Assembly: GCA_937902315.1 (NCBI GenBank)
Contig: CALGUG010000011.1
Span: 62,001 to 126,000, forward strand
Source: an uncultured Chloroflexales bacterium
GTDB lineage: Bacteria; Chloroflexota; Chloroflexia; Chloroflexales; Chloroflexaceae
Direction of reading: 5' to 3'
DNA: 64,000 bases
This document shows, one piece after another, positions 34,425-43,406 of this stretch. The position numbers were made by a program, and so were the translations under genes. Every line of letters begins with the position of its first letter. Within the stretch, counting starts at the first letter, position 1. The notes beneath the pieces are model-generated. The model saw only the letters and a program-made list of their open reading frames with translations, did no database searches and was not told where the DNA came from.

Positions 34425-35131
34425 GGCAGCGGCTCCTTTCCCTGTGCTTGCAGCCAGCGATGGTAAGCATCTTCGGGGTCGATAGCAGGTTCAATTCCTG
34501 CAGCGCGCAACATCTGAGCGGTCGTTACGAGCGGAAGTCCAACGACGGCGGTGTAGCTGCCGCGAACTTCTTGAACCAACTTTCCACCCATACCTTGGAT
34601 TCCATATGCGCCAGCTTTATCGAGTGGCTCGCTTGTTGCTACATAGGCTGCGATCTGGTCATCGGTCAGCGGCGCGATCGTGACTTCGCTAGCAACAAGA
34701 TCGAAGTAGAAGCGCTTGGCTGACGCATGCCAAACACAAAGCCCGCTATACACCGTATGGGTGCGGCCCGCAATGCGTGCCAGAAGTTCGTGTGCATGAG
34801 CGGCGTCACGAGGCTTCCCTAGCACTTCGCCATCAAGCACCACATCGGTGTCAACACCGATGATAACATCAGAGGGCGTGGCAATGCAAGCGGCTGCGAC
34901 TTTGCGCCAAGCCAGCAAGGTCGGATGTTGATAAAGCGGAACAGGACAAGCAGGGAGCGCGGCAATTACCTCATCAGGAGGGGTATCGCTTTGGTCTTCG
35001 CCTGCATTGGGTGCTACCACAAACGGCACCCCCAGCCAACCAAGCAGCTCACGCCGACGGGGCGAAGCCGAAGCGAGCGTTAAGGCTTGAGGTGTATTTG
35101 AAGGAAGCACGGGCAATTCTAGAGCTGTCAT
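34403..35131 (-). CDS. maf: Maf-family nucleoside triphosphate pyrophosphatase
   Basis: 242 aa from MTALELPVLPS, the Met best matching family length; an ORF start at 35200 would add 23 odd residues. Motifs: SASPRRRELL, GVDTDVVLDGEVLGKP and YGIQGMGGKLV. Maf proteins hydrolyse non-canonical or modified NTPs to monophosphates to prevent misincorporation. Compared with canonical Maf (GADTVV), the middle motif reads GVDTDVV, keeping the catalytic Asp. The C-terminus is extended by about 20 residues. Confidence 0.9.
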   Translation of the reverse strand: MTALELPVLPSNTPQALTLASASPRRRELLGWLGVPFVVAPNAGEDQSDTPPDEVIAALPACPVPLYQHPTLLAWRKVAAACIATPSDVIIGVDTDVVLDGEVLGKPRDAAHAHELLARIAGRTHTVYSGLCVWHASAKRFYFDLVASEVTIAPLTDDQIAAYVATSEPLDKAGAYGIQGMGGKLVQEVRGSYTAVVGLPLVTTAQMLRAAGIEPAIDPEDAYHRWLQAQGKEPLPCPPTSP

Positions 35132-35850
35132 AAAGCGTTTTCTTGTATATAGAAATGTGATGGAGCTAGCTGGAAACGCCGATACGGAAGAGAATGGCAA
35201 GAGAACCGAGCGCTCACAACAAGTTCACTCTATTGAGATTTCGCCACATCGCCCGCAACAGTTGGGGAGCTGATGGAGCGAAACATGCGCTTCTCCCATT
35301 GTTGTATCCTACGCCATAGCTGCAACAAGCCAGAATCTTCGAGCACAATGAGCGGCTATAGTGGCGCAAAAATCATAACACGAGCCGTAGCAAATCGCAA
35401 GAGAATCCGCATAGAAAAGCCAAAAAACCCCACGATATCGCCAACGATGGCGCGCAGGATTCGCCCGTTTTGATGGGCGGGATGCTGGTAGCCGTAGGCG
35501 GACGCGCCAAGGACCGCATGGAAGCGAGAGATCTCTCCGCCTGTGTTATGGTCGATAAGCAAAACTCGATGGGCGTGAAGCAGCATAGCGCCAGCCTATG
35601 GAGCCGCCATCTTTCAAACAGGTGGGAGGAGGCGCTTTAGGGCATCAGAAAAAGCTAAAAATACGATCTAGTTAATAAAGAACTGCAACTTTTGTAACTC
35701 AAAATTCGTATAAATAAAAAGTGAAACGTTTTATCGAGAGACAGATAGGCTTGCTTGAAGCAGAAAAAGTATGCTACGCTAATCTAAGCAAGATGCTGCT
35801 CAACGCCAGATATGCTGACCGGGGTTGGCATTTGTTAAACAGGAACTACT
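35132..35850. other. 719-bp divergent gap with one repeat
   Basis: Between maf and the second kinase gene. Apart from the family 1 copy listed separately, it holds only short ORFs without ribosome sites, one being created by the repeat. The last 200 bp are AT-rich and should hold the kinase promoter; TTGAAG/TAATCT near 35756-35790 is a weak candidate. Confidence 0.5.
35475..35545 (-). repeat. Family 1 dispersed element, copy 7
   Basis: Reverse core TAGCCGTAGGCGGACGC (35489-35505), ATCTCTCCGCC arm near 35530-35541. It lies in a divergent gap, not behind a stop. Copy 8, oppositely oriented, is on the far side of the kinase/swivel gene pair. Confidence 0.8.
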
Positions 35851-37416
35851 ATGGCCGAGGTACTCTATATCCTCTGCCCCGTCTGTCATAAAACAAATCT
35901 CCGCCGCGCTCGCTTCTGCCAGCACTGCGGTCGCGATATTATGCTTAACAACGATGATCCCTATAGCAGCGATCAGCGTCGTTATTTCATTACGCAGATT
36001 ATTAAACAAGGCGGTCAAGGGGCAGTCTACAAAGCGATAGATCAAGATGGCAAAGAGTACGCCATCAAAGAGATGCTGGATCGTTTTAGCGGCCGACGCG
36101 AGCACGAAGAGCGTCTGGAAGCGATCCGCCGCTTCGAAGAGGAAGCCAAACTGCTGCAGAGCCTGAACCACCCGCGTATCCCACGGGTCTATAGCTATTT
36201 CGAAGACTCGAACCCGAACAATACTGGCCTGACCCAAAACCATATCCATCGGCACTATCTGGCCATGGACTATATCGAGGGCGAAGATCTCGACGATGTG
36301 CTGGAGCGACGGCGCTGGCTCTCTGAGCCGGAAGTCTTGCAGATCGCCGAGCAGATCTGTGATGTTTTGATCTATCTGCATTCCAAAGGGCTGATCTACC
36401 GCGACATGAAGCCGTCGAACATTATGCTCGACCATCGCAATGGCGGCATCAAACTGATCGACTTTGGAATCGCCAAACTGTTCGATGCACCTAACCGACG
36501 GGCCACCCAGATCGGTACGCCCGGCTATGCCCCACCCGAGCAATACCAAGGGCTGGCAACTGTCGAATCGGATATCTATGCCTTCGGAGCGACTCTGCAC
36601 CATATGCTGACGGGCCGCGACCCGACCGACGAAGCGCCCTTCAGCTTCCCGTCGATTCGCAGCCTCAAGCCCGGCATTACACAGCAAACCATTCAAGTGG
36701 TCGAAAAAGCGCTTCAGATGGAGCCACAAGCCCGCTGGCATAGCGTGGTCGAAATGCGCGACGCTCTGTTCGCCGATCGCGTGCGCCTGCTCTCGGCGCC
36801 GCAGGTCTCGGGCTATCCGCGCCCAACGCCCACCACACCCCAAAACCAACCAGCTCCAGCTGTGCCGTCGCCCCAACCAGCTCAGCAAGCACGGCCCGTT
36901 CAGCAGGCTCAGCCTGTTCAGCAAGGGCACGCTGCGGCCCGCCCGGCGGCTATACCGGCGCCAGTAACGGCCTCAAACGAGGTTCCGGCTAAACAGGCTA
37001 AAAAGCAGAAGAAAGGCAAAAAACGGGGTAGCTTCCTACGCCTGCTGTTTATTTTGGCCATTGCCTACGGCTGCTACTACAGTTATGTCAATTATCCTGA
37101 GCAAGTGAAAGCAGCGACGCACCAGGTTCAAGAGCTGATCACCAAGCTATTTTCATCGTCAGAATCATCGATCCCGTCGCAAACCTTTACAACCGAGCTA
37201 AGCCTGATAGAATCAGAAGTGCTATCGCAAGAAAGTATCCTTGAGCATTTCCGGGCCGCTTTCTACGAACAGGCGGTCTCGACATTCGGTTCCTCCGTTG
37301 TCGTCAACCAAAATGCACCGCCAAGCCTAGTCGGAACGATCACGCAAGAGCAGCTTGAGAACGGCAGCATTCGTTATAAGGCAACGATGACGGGGCTTGT
37401 ATCAGGCATGCAATAA
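35851..37416 (+). CDS. Zinc-ribbon Ser/Thr protein kinase with membrane anchor
   Basis: 521 aa, AGGAA upstream. Zinc ribbon CPVC...CQHC (residues 9-32). Kinase domain about 45-305: KQGGQGAVYKA, Lys in AIKEM, IYRDMKPSNI (Tyr for the His of HRD), DFGIAK, APPEQY. A P/Q/A-rich linker (320-375), a basic cluster (KKQKKGKKRG) and one transmembrane helix (about 390-410) precede an extracytoplasmic tail of about 110 residues with no known domain, a possible sensor. The next gene starts 2 nt after the stop. Confidence 0.92.
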   Translation: MAEVLYILCPVCHKTNLRRARFCQHCGRDIMLNNDDPYSSDQRRYFITQIIKQGGQGAVYKAIDQDGKEYAIKEMLDRFSGRREHEERLEAIRRFEEEAKLLQSLNHPRIPRVYSYFEDSNPNNTGLTQNHIHRHYLAMDYIEGEDLDDVLERRRWLSEPEVLQIAEQICDVLIYLHSKGLIYRDMKPSNIMLDHRNGGIKLIDFGIAKLFDAPNRRATQIGTPGYAPPEQYQGLATVESDIYAFGATLHHMLTGRDPTDEAPFSFPSIRSLKPGITQQTIQVVEKALQMEPQARWHSVVEMRDALFADRVRLLSAPQVSGYPRPTPTTPQNQPAPAVPSPQPAQQARPVQQAQPVQQGHAAARPAAIPAPVTASNEVPAKQAKKQKKGKKRGSFLRLLFILAIAYGCYYSYVNYPEQVKAATHQVQELITKLFSSSESSIPSQTFTTELSLIESEVLSQESILEHFRAAFYEQAVSTFGSSVVVNQNAPPSLVGTITQEQLENGSIRYKATMTGLVSGMQ

Positions 37417-37418
37417 CG

Positions 37419-37928
37419 ATGATTTTAACTGGTTATACTCATCGAATCACTGTCGATATCACAAGCGATCAGATCATCGCCCCTGAATACGCAGCTAGCG
37501 GCGACCCAGCCGAGCTAGCGGGGCACTGTCTCGAGCAAGTCGCTCCCCATTTCGCCAGTGATGTGCGCGACGGCGATATTCTCATTGTGAGCGCGAGCAT
37601 CCGTTCGGGCCAAGACCCTGAATCGGCGGTTTTGGCGCTTCAAGCGGCAGGAATCAGCGCCGTGATCTGCAACGAGGCCGATGAGGATTTTATCGAGCAG
37701 GCCCATAGTTACGGTCTGCCGATTTTGAAACAGAGCGGAGCCACAAGCGCACTTCAGAGCGGGGTTTTGCTTCGCATTGATCTCGAACGGGGACTTATCG
37801 AAGAGCCAGCCAGCCACCTAGAATGGCAGGCCGAAGCCGCCGAAAGCGAGCTATTGAACGCGACCCGACGCAGCCAACTGCTCGGGCGCATGCGTCGCGT
37901 GGTGGAAGAAGAAGGCTTCGCCGAGTAA
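37419..37928 (+). CDS. Aconitase/LeuD swivel-domain-like protein, orphan
   Basis: 169 aa. The N-terminal ~115 residues follow the 3-isopropylmalate dehydratase small-subunit pattern: Hx..VDITSDQIIAPEYA, DPAELAGHCLEQVAPHFASDV, DGDILIVSASI, LALQAAGISAVIC and YGLPIL. The substrate-binding loop GxGSSREH of true LeuD is replaced by RSGQDPES, so ordinary isomerase function is doubtful. No large subunit is in the window. It begins 2 nt after the kinase without its own ribosome site, so translation is coupled. A regulatory or moonlighting role beside the kinase is inferred. Confidence 0.72.
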   Translation: MILTGYTHRITVDITSDQIIAPEYAASGDPAELAGHCLEQVAPHFASDVRDGDILIVSASIRSGQDPESAVLALQAAGISAVICNEADEDFIEQAHSYGLPILKQSGATSALQSGVLLRIDLERGLIEEPASHLEWQAEAAESELLNATRRSQLLGRMRRVVEEEGFAE

Positions 37929-37951
37929 ATGCAACGACAACACAAACCATT

Positions 37952-37974
37952 ACGCGCTCTTGCCGAGGGCGCGT
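37952..37974 (+). terminator. Terminator after the kinase/swivel operon
   Basis: ACGCGCTC / GAGGGCGCGT (37952-37974, one G-T pair), loop TTGCC, followed by TCTTCATT. Confidence 0.65.
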
Positions 37975-38017
37975 TCTTCATTCCGCATTCGTTCACCGAC
38001 TTCAAATAGCCTCTACA

Positions 38018-38115
38018 CTTTGGCGGAGAGGCTGCTAGCCCTCATTCGGTCTTTAGCGCGTCCGCCTTCGGCTATCAACATCTCGCCCAACAAACGAGGG
38101 CTATCCGCCCGCAAG
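38018..38115 (+). repeat. Family 1 dispersed element, copy 8 (near full length)
   Basis: TTTGGCGGAGAGG at the left, TAGCCCTC (38037-38044) pairing with GAGGGCTA (38096-38103), core GCGCGTCCGCCTTCGGCTA between (38056-38074), and ATCCGCCCGC at the right. This copy best shows the element as a roughly 98-bp imperfect inverted repeat. It lies in the convergent junction with the beta-helix gene. Confidence 0.85.
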
Positions 38116-38139
38116 GAAAGCGCTCCCCTCAGCGAAACG

Positions 38140-39975
38140 CTACTGACCTAATTCGGCTTGAATAGTCGGCTCATCGCAGCAAGTCAGCTGATTGACGGCC
38201 ATCTGCTTGGAAAAGGTGGCAGTCAAGACGGTTGTACCCGTGATCACCAGGCTGATAGTCGGGCTGATACTGCTAGAACTGCCGCCCCACGAACTGAAAT
38301 TCCAGTCTAAAGCGGGAGTTGCCGTGATCTGAACGGTTTGATTAAGGGCGTACCAAGCGACCGACGGCTCGACGCTTACACTGCCGTTGCCGATGACGTG
38401 GGTTGTCAGGCGGTAGCGTTCACTCTCATAAGCGCCAAGGTCGATAAAGGCTCCAAACAGGCGCGTGCCGCCATCGAGCGCGCTCTGGCTAGCGTTGGCG
38501 GCATTACTGCCCATATCGATCACGGGCGATGTGGCTTGGAGGCGCAGGTCGCCAGCGGTCGATGGTGCGCTCTTGGGATCGATCGGGCTGACAAAGAGCG
38601 GATCGCGATCGCTGAGGTTGTTGCCCGCATCGCTGCCGCAAGCGCTCTCCCAAATGCCATTAGGGCGACAGCCTTGCACCATGCTGAAGCTGATGGTGGG
38701 CTGCGAGTCGCTGCTATTGACCAGTGAAGAGCTATTGTTCCAGAACAGGCTGTTTTGAATGGTCGGATTGCTGTAGTAGTCGTTGTACATGGCTCCGCCA
38801 GCGACCAGAGCGCTATTGCCCGAGAAGGTCAGATTGACCAAACGAGGATTGCTGCTGTCTTCGTTGTACATGCCGCCGCCCCGATTGAGGGCGCTATTGC
38901 CCGAAAAGAGCACGTTGGTCAAGATCGGGCTGCTGCGGTAGGTGTTGAACAGGCCTCCGCCGCTATTGGAAGCGCTATTGCCAACGAAGGCTAAGTTGGT
39001 GAGAATGGGGTTGCTGCCGATGTAGTTGTAGATTCCAGCTCCATCGAGGGCGCTGTTGGCCTCGAAGCGGGCATCGCTGATCTGCGGCTCGCTGCTGAAG
39101 TTATAGATCGCGCCGCCAGCATTAAAGGCTCGGTTGGAAGCGAAGGTCAGCTCGGAAAGCTTTGGGGCGCTGCGTTCGGCATTGAAGATCGCCCCGCCGT
39201 TGATGGCGCTATTTTTGAGGAAGGTGCTGGCGGTAATCGTTGGACTGCTGGCATTGTTGAAGATCGCACCGCCATAATTGGCCGAATGGTTGCCCGAAAA
39301 GAGCAGATCGCTCATGTGTGGCTGGCTCTGCTGGTTGTAGATCGCACCACCGCTATCGGATGCTGCGTTGCCCATAAAGGCCAGATTACTGAGCGTCAGG
39401 TTGCTACGTTCGATCAGCATGCCGCCGCCGACAGTGCCCGCCGTCGTCTGGCTGGCATTGGCGTTGCCGCCGGTGATCACAAAGCCGTCGAGGCGCGTAT
39501 TGGCGCTCAGTTGGCGAGCGACAACTACGTGGTAGCTGTTATCACCAACGATATTGAGGGTATCGGTCACGATCCCGTTTGTATCGGTCTGATCATCGCC
39601 AGCCAGATCGCCGCTCAAAATCGTCAACTGGGTTTGCCAGTTACGCTGGCTCAAGCGCGTTTCGTAGCCCGCAAAGCCGCCATAGAGTGCAACGCCCTCT
39701 TTGAGCACAAAGCTGCTGCTGCGATCGAGCGAGGCGCTCGGCTTGTAGATGCCTTTGGCGACCCAGACCTGATCGCTCGCTTGAGCCGCCGCAAGGGCCT
39801 CTTGCAGATCGCTAAAGGCGTTGGCCCAACTACTGCCATCGTTTCTGCCGGTCGCATCACTTTTGACATACCACATTCTGGGAGCAGCATGGCTGCTAAG
39901 CGGAGGAGTCGCGAGGATCAGGATCATAGCGAGTAACAAGAAACGAAAAAAATCCAGATGACGAGTTTTTGGCAT
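38140..39975 (-). CDS. Secreted right-handed beta-helix protein
   Basis: 611 aa. Signal peptide (MPKTRHLDFFRFLLLAMILILA, cut after SSHAA). Residues ~35-180 open with WYVKSDATGRNDGSSWANAF, typical of choice-of-anchor beta-helix proteins. About eight to ten coils of ~23 residues follow, with the pattern N-P-x-L-x-N-L-x-F-x-G-N-S-A-x-N-x-G-G-A-x-Y-N. A domain-closing segment (DPLFVSP, SPVIDMGSNAAN, DLGAYESER) and a Listeria-Bacteroides/InlB-type beta repeat (LTTHVIGNGSVSVEP) come next. Likely a surface adhesin or carbohydrate binder; no catalytic residues identified. Confidence 0.88.
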   Translation of the reverse strand: MPKTRHLDFFRFLLLAMILILATPPLSSHAAPRMWYVKSDATGRNDGSSWANAFSDLQEALAAAQASDQVWVAKGIYKPSASLDRSSSFVLKEGVALYGGFAGYETRLSQRNWQTQLTILSGDLAGDDQTDTNGIVTDTLNIVGDNSYHVVVARQLSANTRLDGFVITGGNANASQTTAGTVGGGMLIERSNLTLSNLAFMGNAASDSGGAIYNQQSQPHMSDLLFSGNHSANYGGAIFNNASSPTITASTFLKNSAINGGAIFNAERSAPKLSELTFASNRAFNAGGAIYNFSSEPQISDARFEANSALDGAGIYNYIGSNPILTNLAFVGNSASNSGGGLFNTYRSSPILTNVLFSGNSALNRGGGMYNEDSSNPRLVNLTFSGNSALVAGGAMYNDYYSNPTIQNSLFWNNSSSLVNSSDSQPTISFSMVQGCRPNGIWESACGSDAGNNLSDRDPLFVSPIDPKSAPSTAGDLRLQATSPVIDMGSNAANASQSALDGGTRLFGAFIDLGAYESERYRLTTHVIGNGSVSVEPSVAWYALNQTVQITATPALDWNFSSWGGSSSSISPTISLVITGTTVLTATFSKQMAVNQLTCCDEPTIQAELGQ

Positions 39976-40463
39976 TGTCAGCAGTCCTTTTCGTTGTTGT
40001 GCGCTATTTTCAAACGAAAGAAAAGGATAGGAAGCTCAGCAAACGTGGCTAAGTTCCCAATAAGGCTACATTCTGAGCAACGACGCTCATTTGAACATAA
40101 ACAGTACCCGCCTCTTCTTACATACAACGAATAGCCACGCTAAAAGGTTTCAAAATGCTCAAAATGGGCTGATAGGCTAGGGTGTGCAAGGGATCGAGCG
40201 GCGCTTATGAGCATTTCCGCGAACGGATATCTGTTCAGCAAAAAAAAGCGGCATCGCTAAGGAGTGAAACGGACGCTCAAGTAAGGCGGACTTTTGCAGC
40301 GCTAAGCGTAGCACACGCCATCCATCGTGGAAGTTTAATCTTTTTGAGCAAGCAGCTCTCTGCCAATGGTAACATTTGTTTCCACTATCTTCAATAAGAA
40401 GATGGTGCTAGCGCTGCATGCAACCCCAAGCGATTCCTAACGTACTCTTCTACAGAGAGGTCA
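39976..40463. other. Divergent gap without a recognised gene
   Basis: Between the beta-helix gene and the RNA methyltransferase gene. It includes a small hairpin ATCTTC-AATAA-GAAGAT (near 40388-40404). A 71-codon ORF at 40182 lacks a ribosome site and protein-like composition. Confidence 0.5.
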
Positions 40464-40472
40464 TGCTATACT
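40464..40472 (+). promoter_or_regulatory. Extended -10 element before the RNA methyltransferase gene
   Basis: TGC-TATACT (40464-40472), about 38 nt upstream of the ATG. No clear -35 box, which an extended -10 can tolerate. Confidence 0.45.
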
Positions 40473-40509
40473 TGAGTTTGATTGATATTTGTAGTGAATA
40501 TGAGAAAGC

Positions 40510-41724
40510 ATGCGCTCTAAAGAATTTCGTAACGCTATTTTGGCCTCGGCCCGCAGTGGGCCTGAAGTGCCGCCGGTCTGCCAGCACGCCGATGAGTGTG
40601 GTGGTTGTGCTTTTCAAAATCGTGACTACAACGCTCAGATCGCCGCAAAAACAGCTATTTTGCGCCAGATTTGGAACGAGGGCGGCTATCAAGAGTTGCC
40701 GATCGAGGTTGTAGGTTCGCCAGAGATCTTCGCTTACCGCACCCGCATGGACTACGTCGCCACCAAAGGGCGCTTCGGATTGCGGCGCAGCGGTAAGTTT
40801 AACTATATCGTCGAGATGCAGGAATGCCACCTCATCCCGCCATCGGCCTTTCAGATCGCCAAAACGATTTGGGAGCGCTCGCAGGCTTTGGGCCTGCCCG
40901 ACTACAATATTCGCAGCCACGAGGGCTTTCTGCGTTATATCGTGGTGCGCCGCAGCCCCGTCAACCAGCTGATGCTGGCGGCGGTCACCTCGGAAGCGCC
41001 CCACGACGCCCAGATGGAGCAGCTGGCGGAGCTAGCGCTCTCGCACGAGGAGGTCGTCAGCTTTTATTGGCTGATCAACGACAGCTTGACCGACATCTCG
41101 TTCGGCACGCCCAAGCGCTACTGGGGCGAAGCCTACCTGCCCATGCGCGTCGGCCAGCATATGCTCGATATCGGCCCGAACACCTTCTTCCAAAACAATG
41201 TCCATCTGCTCGATGGCCTGCTCGATGCCGTCAAAGAGGCGGTCGGCGTCTGGAGCGACCAGCACAATGGTCAACTGCCGCGCCTGGCCGATCTGTACGG
41301 CGGCGTTGGTACGATCGCGCTCTATCTGGCCGACCAAGCCCAGAGCGTGGTCTCGGTCGAAGAGGTCGAAGAGAGCAGCCAGCTGGCGCGCCACAACATT
41401 CGCCGCAACAATCTAAGCAATATCGAAGAGGTTCACGCCGACACGCTGAGCTATCTGCGCCAAACACCCGCCGATAGCTTCGATGTGATTGTGGTCGATC
41501 CGCCACGCACCGGTTTGGGGCCAGAAGTGTGTAACGAATTACTGCGAATCGGGGCTGAACGAATCGTCTATGTATCATGTAATCCGTTGACACAGTTGGA
41601 AGATGCCCAGATTCTCCAACAAAACTATGACTTGCTTTCGCTGCGCGGCTACGATATGTTCCCGCATACGCCCCACGTCGAAGCTTTGGGCATCTGGCAG
41701 CGCCGCGATACAACAAATCGATAA
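40510..41724 (+). CDS. RNA m5U methyltransferase of the RlmD/RumA-TrmA family
   Basis: 404 aa. Uses SAM to methylate C5 of a uracil in rRNA or tRNA. [4Fe-4S] cysteines in CQHADECGGC and QECHL; SAM motif DLYGGVGTIALYL; VVDPPRTGLGP; catalytic Cys in YVSCNPLTQLED and the base Glu in PHVEALG. The N-terminal TRAM RNA-binding domain of RumA is absent, as in RlmC-type and many Chloroflexota members. The exact target base cannot be decided from sequence. Confidence 0.9.
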   Translation: MRSKEFRNAILASARSGPEVPPVCQHADECGGCAFQNRDYNAQIAAKTAILRQIWNEGGYQELPIEVVGSPEIFAYRTRMDYVATKGRFGLRRSGKFNYIVEMQECHLIPPSAFQIAKTIWERSQALGLPDYNIRSHEGFLRYIVVRRSPVNQLMLAAVTSEAPHDAQMEQLAELALSHEEVVSFYWLINDSLTDISFGTPKRYWGEAYLPMRVGQHMLDIGPNTFFQNNVHLLDGLLDAVKEAVGVWSDQHNGQLPRLADLYGGVGTIALYLADQAQSVVSVEEVEESSQLARHNIRRNNLSNIEEVHADTLSYLRQTPADSFDVIVVDPPRTGLGPEVCNELLRIGAERIVYVSCNPLTQLEDAQILQQNYDLLSLRGYDMFPHTPHVEALGIWQRRDTTNR

Positions 41725-41815
41725 GCCCGGTCGTCATAACACAGATCGAACGCTGAGCGACAGAGACGGGTCAGAGTTTTGGCCTCTCTCTAGCGCTCAT
41801 CGTTCAGCTTCAACA

Positions 41816-41824
41816 TGGTATAAT
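41816..41824 (+). promoter_or_regulatory. Extended -10 promoter of the FHA kinase gene
   Basis: TGG-TATAAT (41816-41824), about 50 nt before the GTG start. The -35 region is poor. Confidence 0.55.
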
Positions 41825-41873
41825 CCGAAAGAATGACACTGCGGAATCTGAGGCCGACAGTCGGGAGACAAAC

Positions 41874-43340
41874 GTGCAAGATCTACTGACGCCAAATACA
41901 GTAGTACGCGGGCCGCTTGGTGAATATAAAGTCCTCAACCTGGTTGGTCGAGGCGGTATGGCCGCTGTCTACCGTGCACAGCGCCTAGCCGACAGCAGCA
42001 TCTGGGCACTCAAGGAGATGCGCCCACCACCCGACACACCGCCAGCGGAGATGGAAGAGAACCGCAAACTATTCGCCCAAGAAGCGAAGCTTTTGCAGAG
42101 TCTCAGTTATCCCAACCTGCCTATCGTCGCTGATCTCTTCGAGCACAACGGCCGCCCGGTTATGATTATGGAGTTTATCCCCGGGCAGACCCTCGAAGAT
42201 GTTATGCATGATGCGAACGCGCCGCTGCTTGAACAGCAGGTGCTCGGATATGGGATTCAATTGTGCCGTGTGCTCCACTATCTGCACACGCTCAAACCGC
42301 CCATCATCTATCGCGACCTCAAACCGTCGAATATTATGCGCACTCCCGATGGCGTTCTCAAACTGATCGACTTCGGCGTAGCGCGCACCTATAAAGCTCG
42401 TAAATCGAAAGATACTATCGCTATGGGCAGCGCTGGTTATGCGCCGCCCGAACAGTACGGACGCGGCCAGACCGATGCGCGCTCAGACATCTACGCTCTG
42501 GGTGCGACGCTCTTGCATCTGCTCTGCAATATGCCGCCTGTACCGCTACAGACACCTCCGCCCGGCACAATCTGCAAGATCAACCCCTCGGTCGATAGCC
42601 GCACCGAGCAGGTGATCATCAAAGCCATGTCGCTCGACCGCGAAAAGCGCTATCAGAGCTGTGCCGAGATGGAGAAGGCCCTTATGGCTTGCCTCGACGC
42701 GCCGTATGTCGACCCAACGGAACGAGCGGCCCCGCCGCCGCCCCAAGTGGTGCCGCCGCCGCAGCAGCAGCCGGTCTATCAACAACCACAGCAGCAGCCT
42801 GTGTATCAGCAGCCGCAACCGGTCTACCAGCAGCCGAGTTACCAACCGCAATACCAGGCAGCTCCGGTGCAGACCGCGCCTGCAGTACCACAGCCTGTCG
42901 CTACGCCGGTTCAGCCAGCTGCCGTGCCCGCAGGCGGTATCACCTGTTCCAAGTGTGGCCGTGTCAACAAGCCGAACGCGCGCTTCTGTGCAGCGTGTGG
43001 TTCGCCGCTGGCTGGCCCGCCCGTGCCACGCATTTTGATCACTTCGCCGCGCGGCTCGTGGGAGATGCGACTAGACCGCATACCGAGCCGTATCGGACGG
43101 CGCGACCCGCGTCAAAATCACTACCCAGAGATCGATCTGGCAGAACACGACCGTGGTATCGCATCGCGTCATCACGCTACCATTCAGCGCGATGGCGACT
43201 ACTACACTATCACCGATGTAGGCAGTACCAACGGGACGATGTTAAATGGCACGCCCATTCCGGCCCATCAGGCGCAACGCTTGCGCCAAGGCGACCGGAT
43301 CAAAGTGGGCGAGGTTGAAATGGAATTTCGCTGGAACTAA
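41874..43340 (+). CDS. Ser/Thr protein kinase with zinc ribbon and FHA domain
   Basis: 488 aa from GTG with GGGAG upstream. Kinase domain about 15-275: VGRGGMAAVYRA, Lys in ALKEM, IYRDLKPSNI (Tyr for His of HRD), DFGVART, APPEQY. A P/Q/Y-rich linker with QQPVYQQPQ repeats (about 285-355), zinc ribbon CSKCGR...CAACGS (about 360-382), and FHA domain (about 390-488: SRIGRRD, ASRHHATI, VGSTNGTMLNG). A self-contained kinase plus phosphothreonine reader, likely to dock on its own product. No membrane helix is seen. Confidence 0.93.
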   Translation: MQDLLTPNTVVRGPLGEYKVLNLVGRGGMAAVYRAQRLADSSIWALKEMRPPPDTPPAEMEENRKLFAQEAKLLQSLSYPNLPIVADLFEHNGRPVMIMEFIPGQTLEDVMHDANAPLLEQQVLGYGIQLCRVLHYLHTLKPPIIYRDLKPSNIMRTPDGVLKLIDFGVARTYKARKSKDTIAMGSAGYAPPEQYGRGQTDARSDIYALGATLLHLLCNMPPVPLQTPPPGTICKINPSVDSRTEQVIIKAMSLDREKRYQSCAEMEKALMACLDAPYVDPTERAAPPPPQVVPPPQQQPVYQQPQQQPVYQQPQPVYQQPSYQPQYQAAPVQTAPAVPQPVATPVQPAAVPAGGITCSKCGRVNKPNARFCAACGSPLAGPPVPRILITSPRGSWEMRLDRIPSRIGRRDPRQNHYPEIDLAEHDRGIASRHHATIQRDGDYYTITDVGSTNGTMLNGTPIPAHQAQRLRQGDRIKVGEVEMEFRWN

Positions 43341-43360
43341 GGAGCAAACAAGCAGAATAG

Positions 43361-43388
43361 CAAGGCGGCGCCACTTGGGGCCGCCTTG
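43361..43388 (+). terminator. Hairpin between the FHA kinase gene and purQ
   Basis: CAAGGCGGC (43361-43369) / GCCGCCTTG (43380-43388). No T tract follows, so read-through into purQ 18 nt later is likely. Confidence 0.55.
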
Positions 43389-43406
43389 GATTCTGTGTGA
43401 CGTTAT

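Noticed and set aside
34480..34510. tRNA T-arm-like GGTTCAATTCC
   Set aside because: Lies inside maf coding sequence and no cloverleaf forms around it.
35273..35586. Two short ORFs upstream of the zinc-ribbon kinase
   Set aside because: Overlap a family 1 element (which encodes the recurring SAYGYQ-like peptide in several false ORFs) and lack start signals.
40182..40397. 71-codon ORF in the beta-helix / methyltransferase gap
   Set aside because: No ribosome site, mixed composition, no motif.
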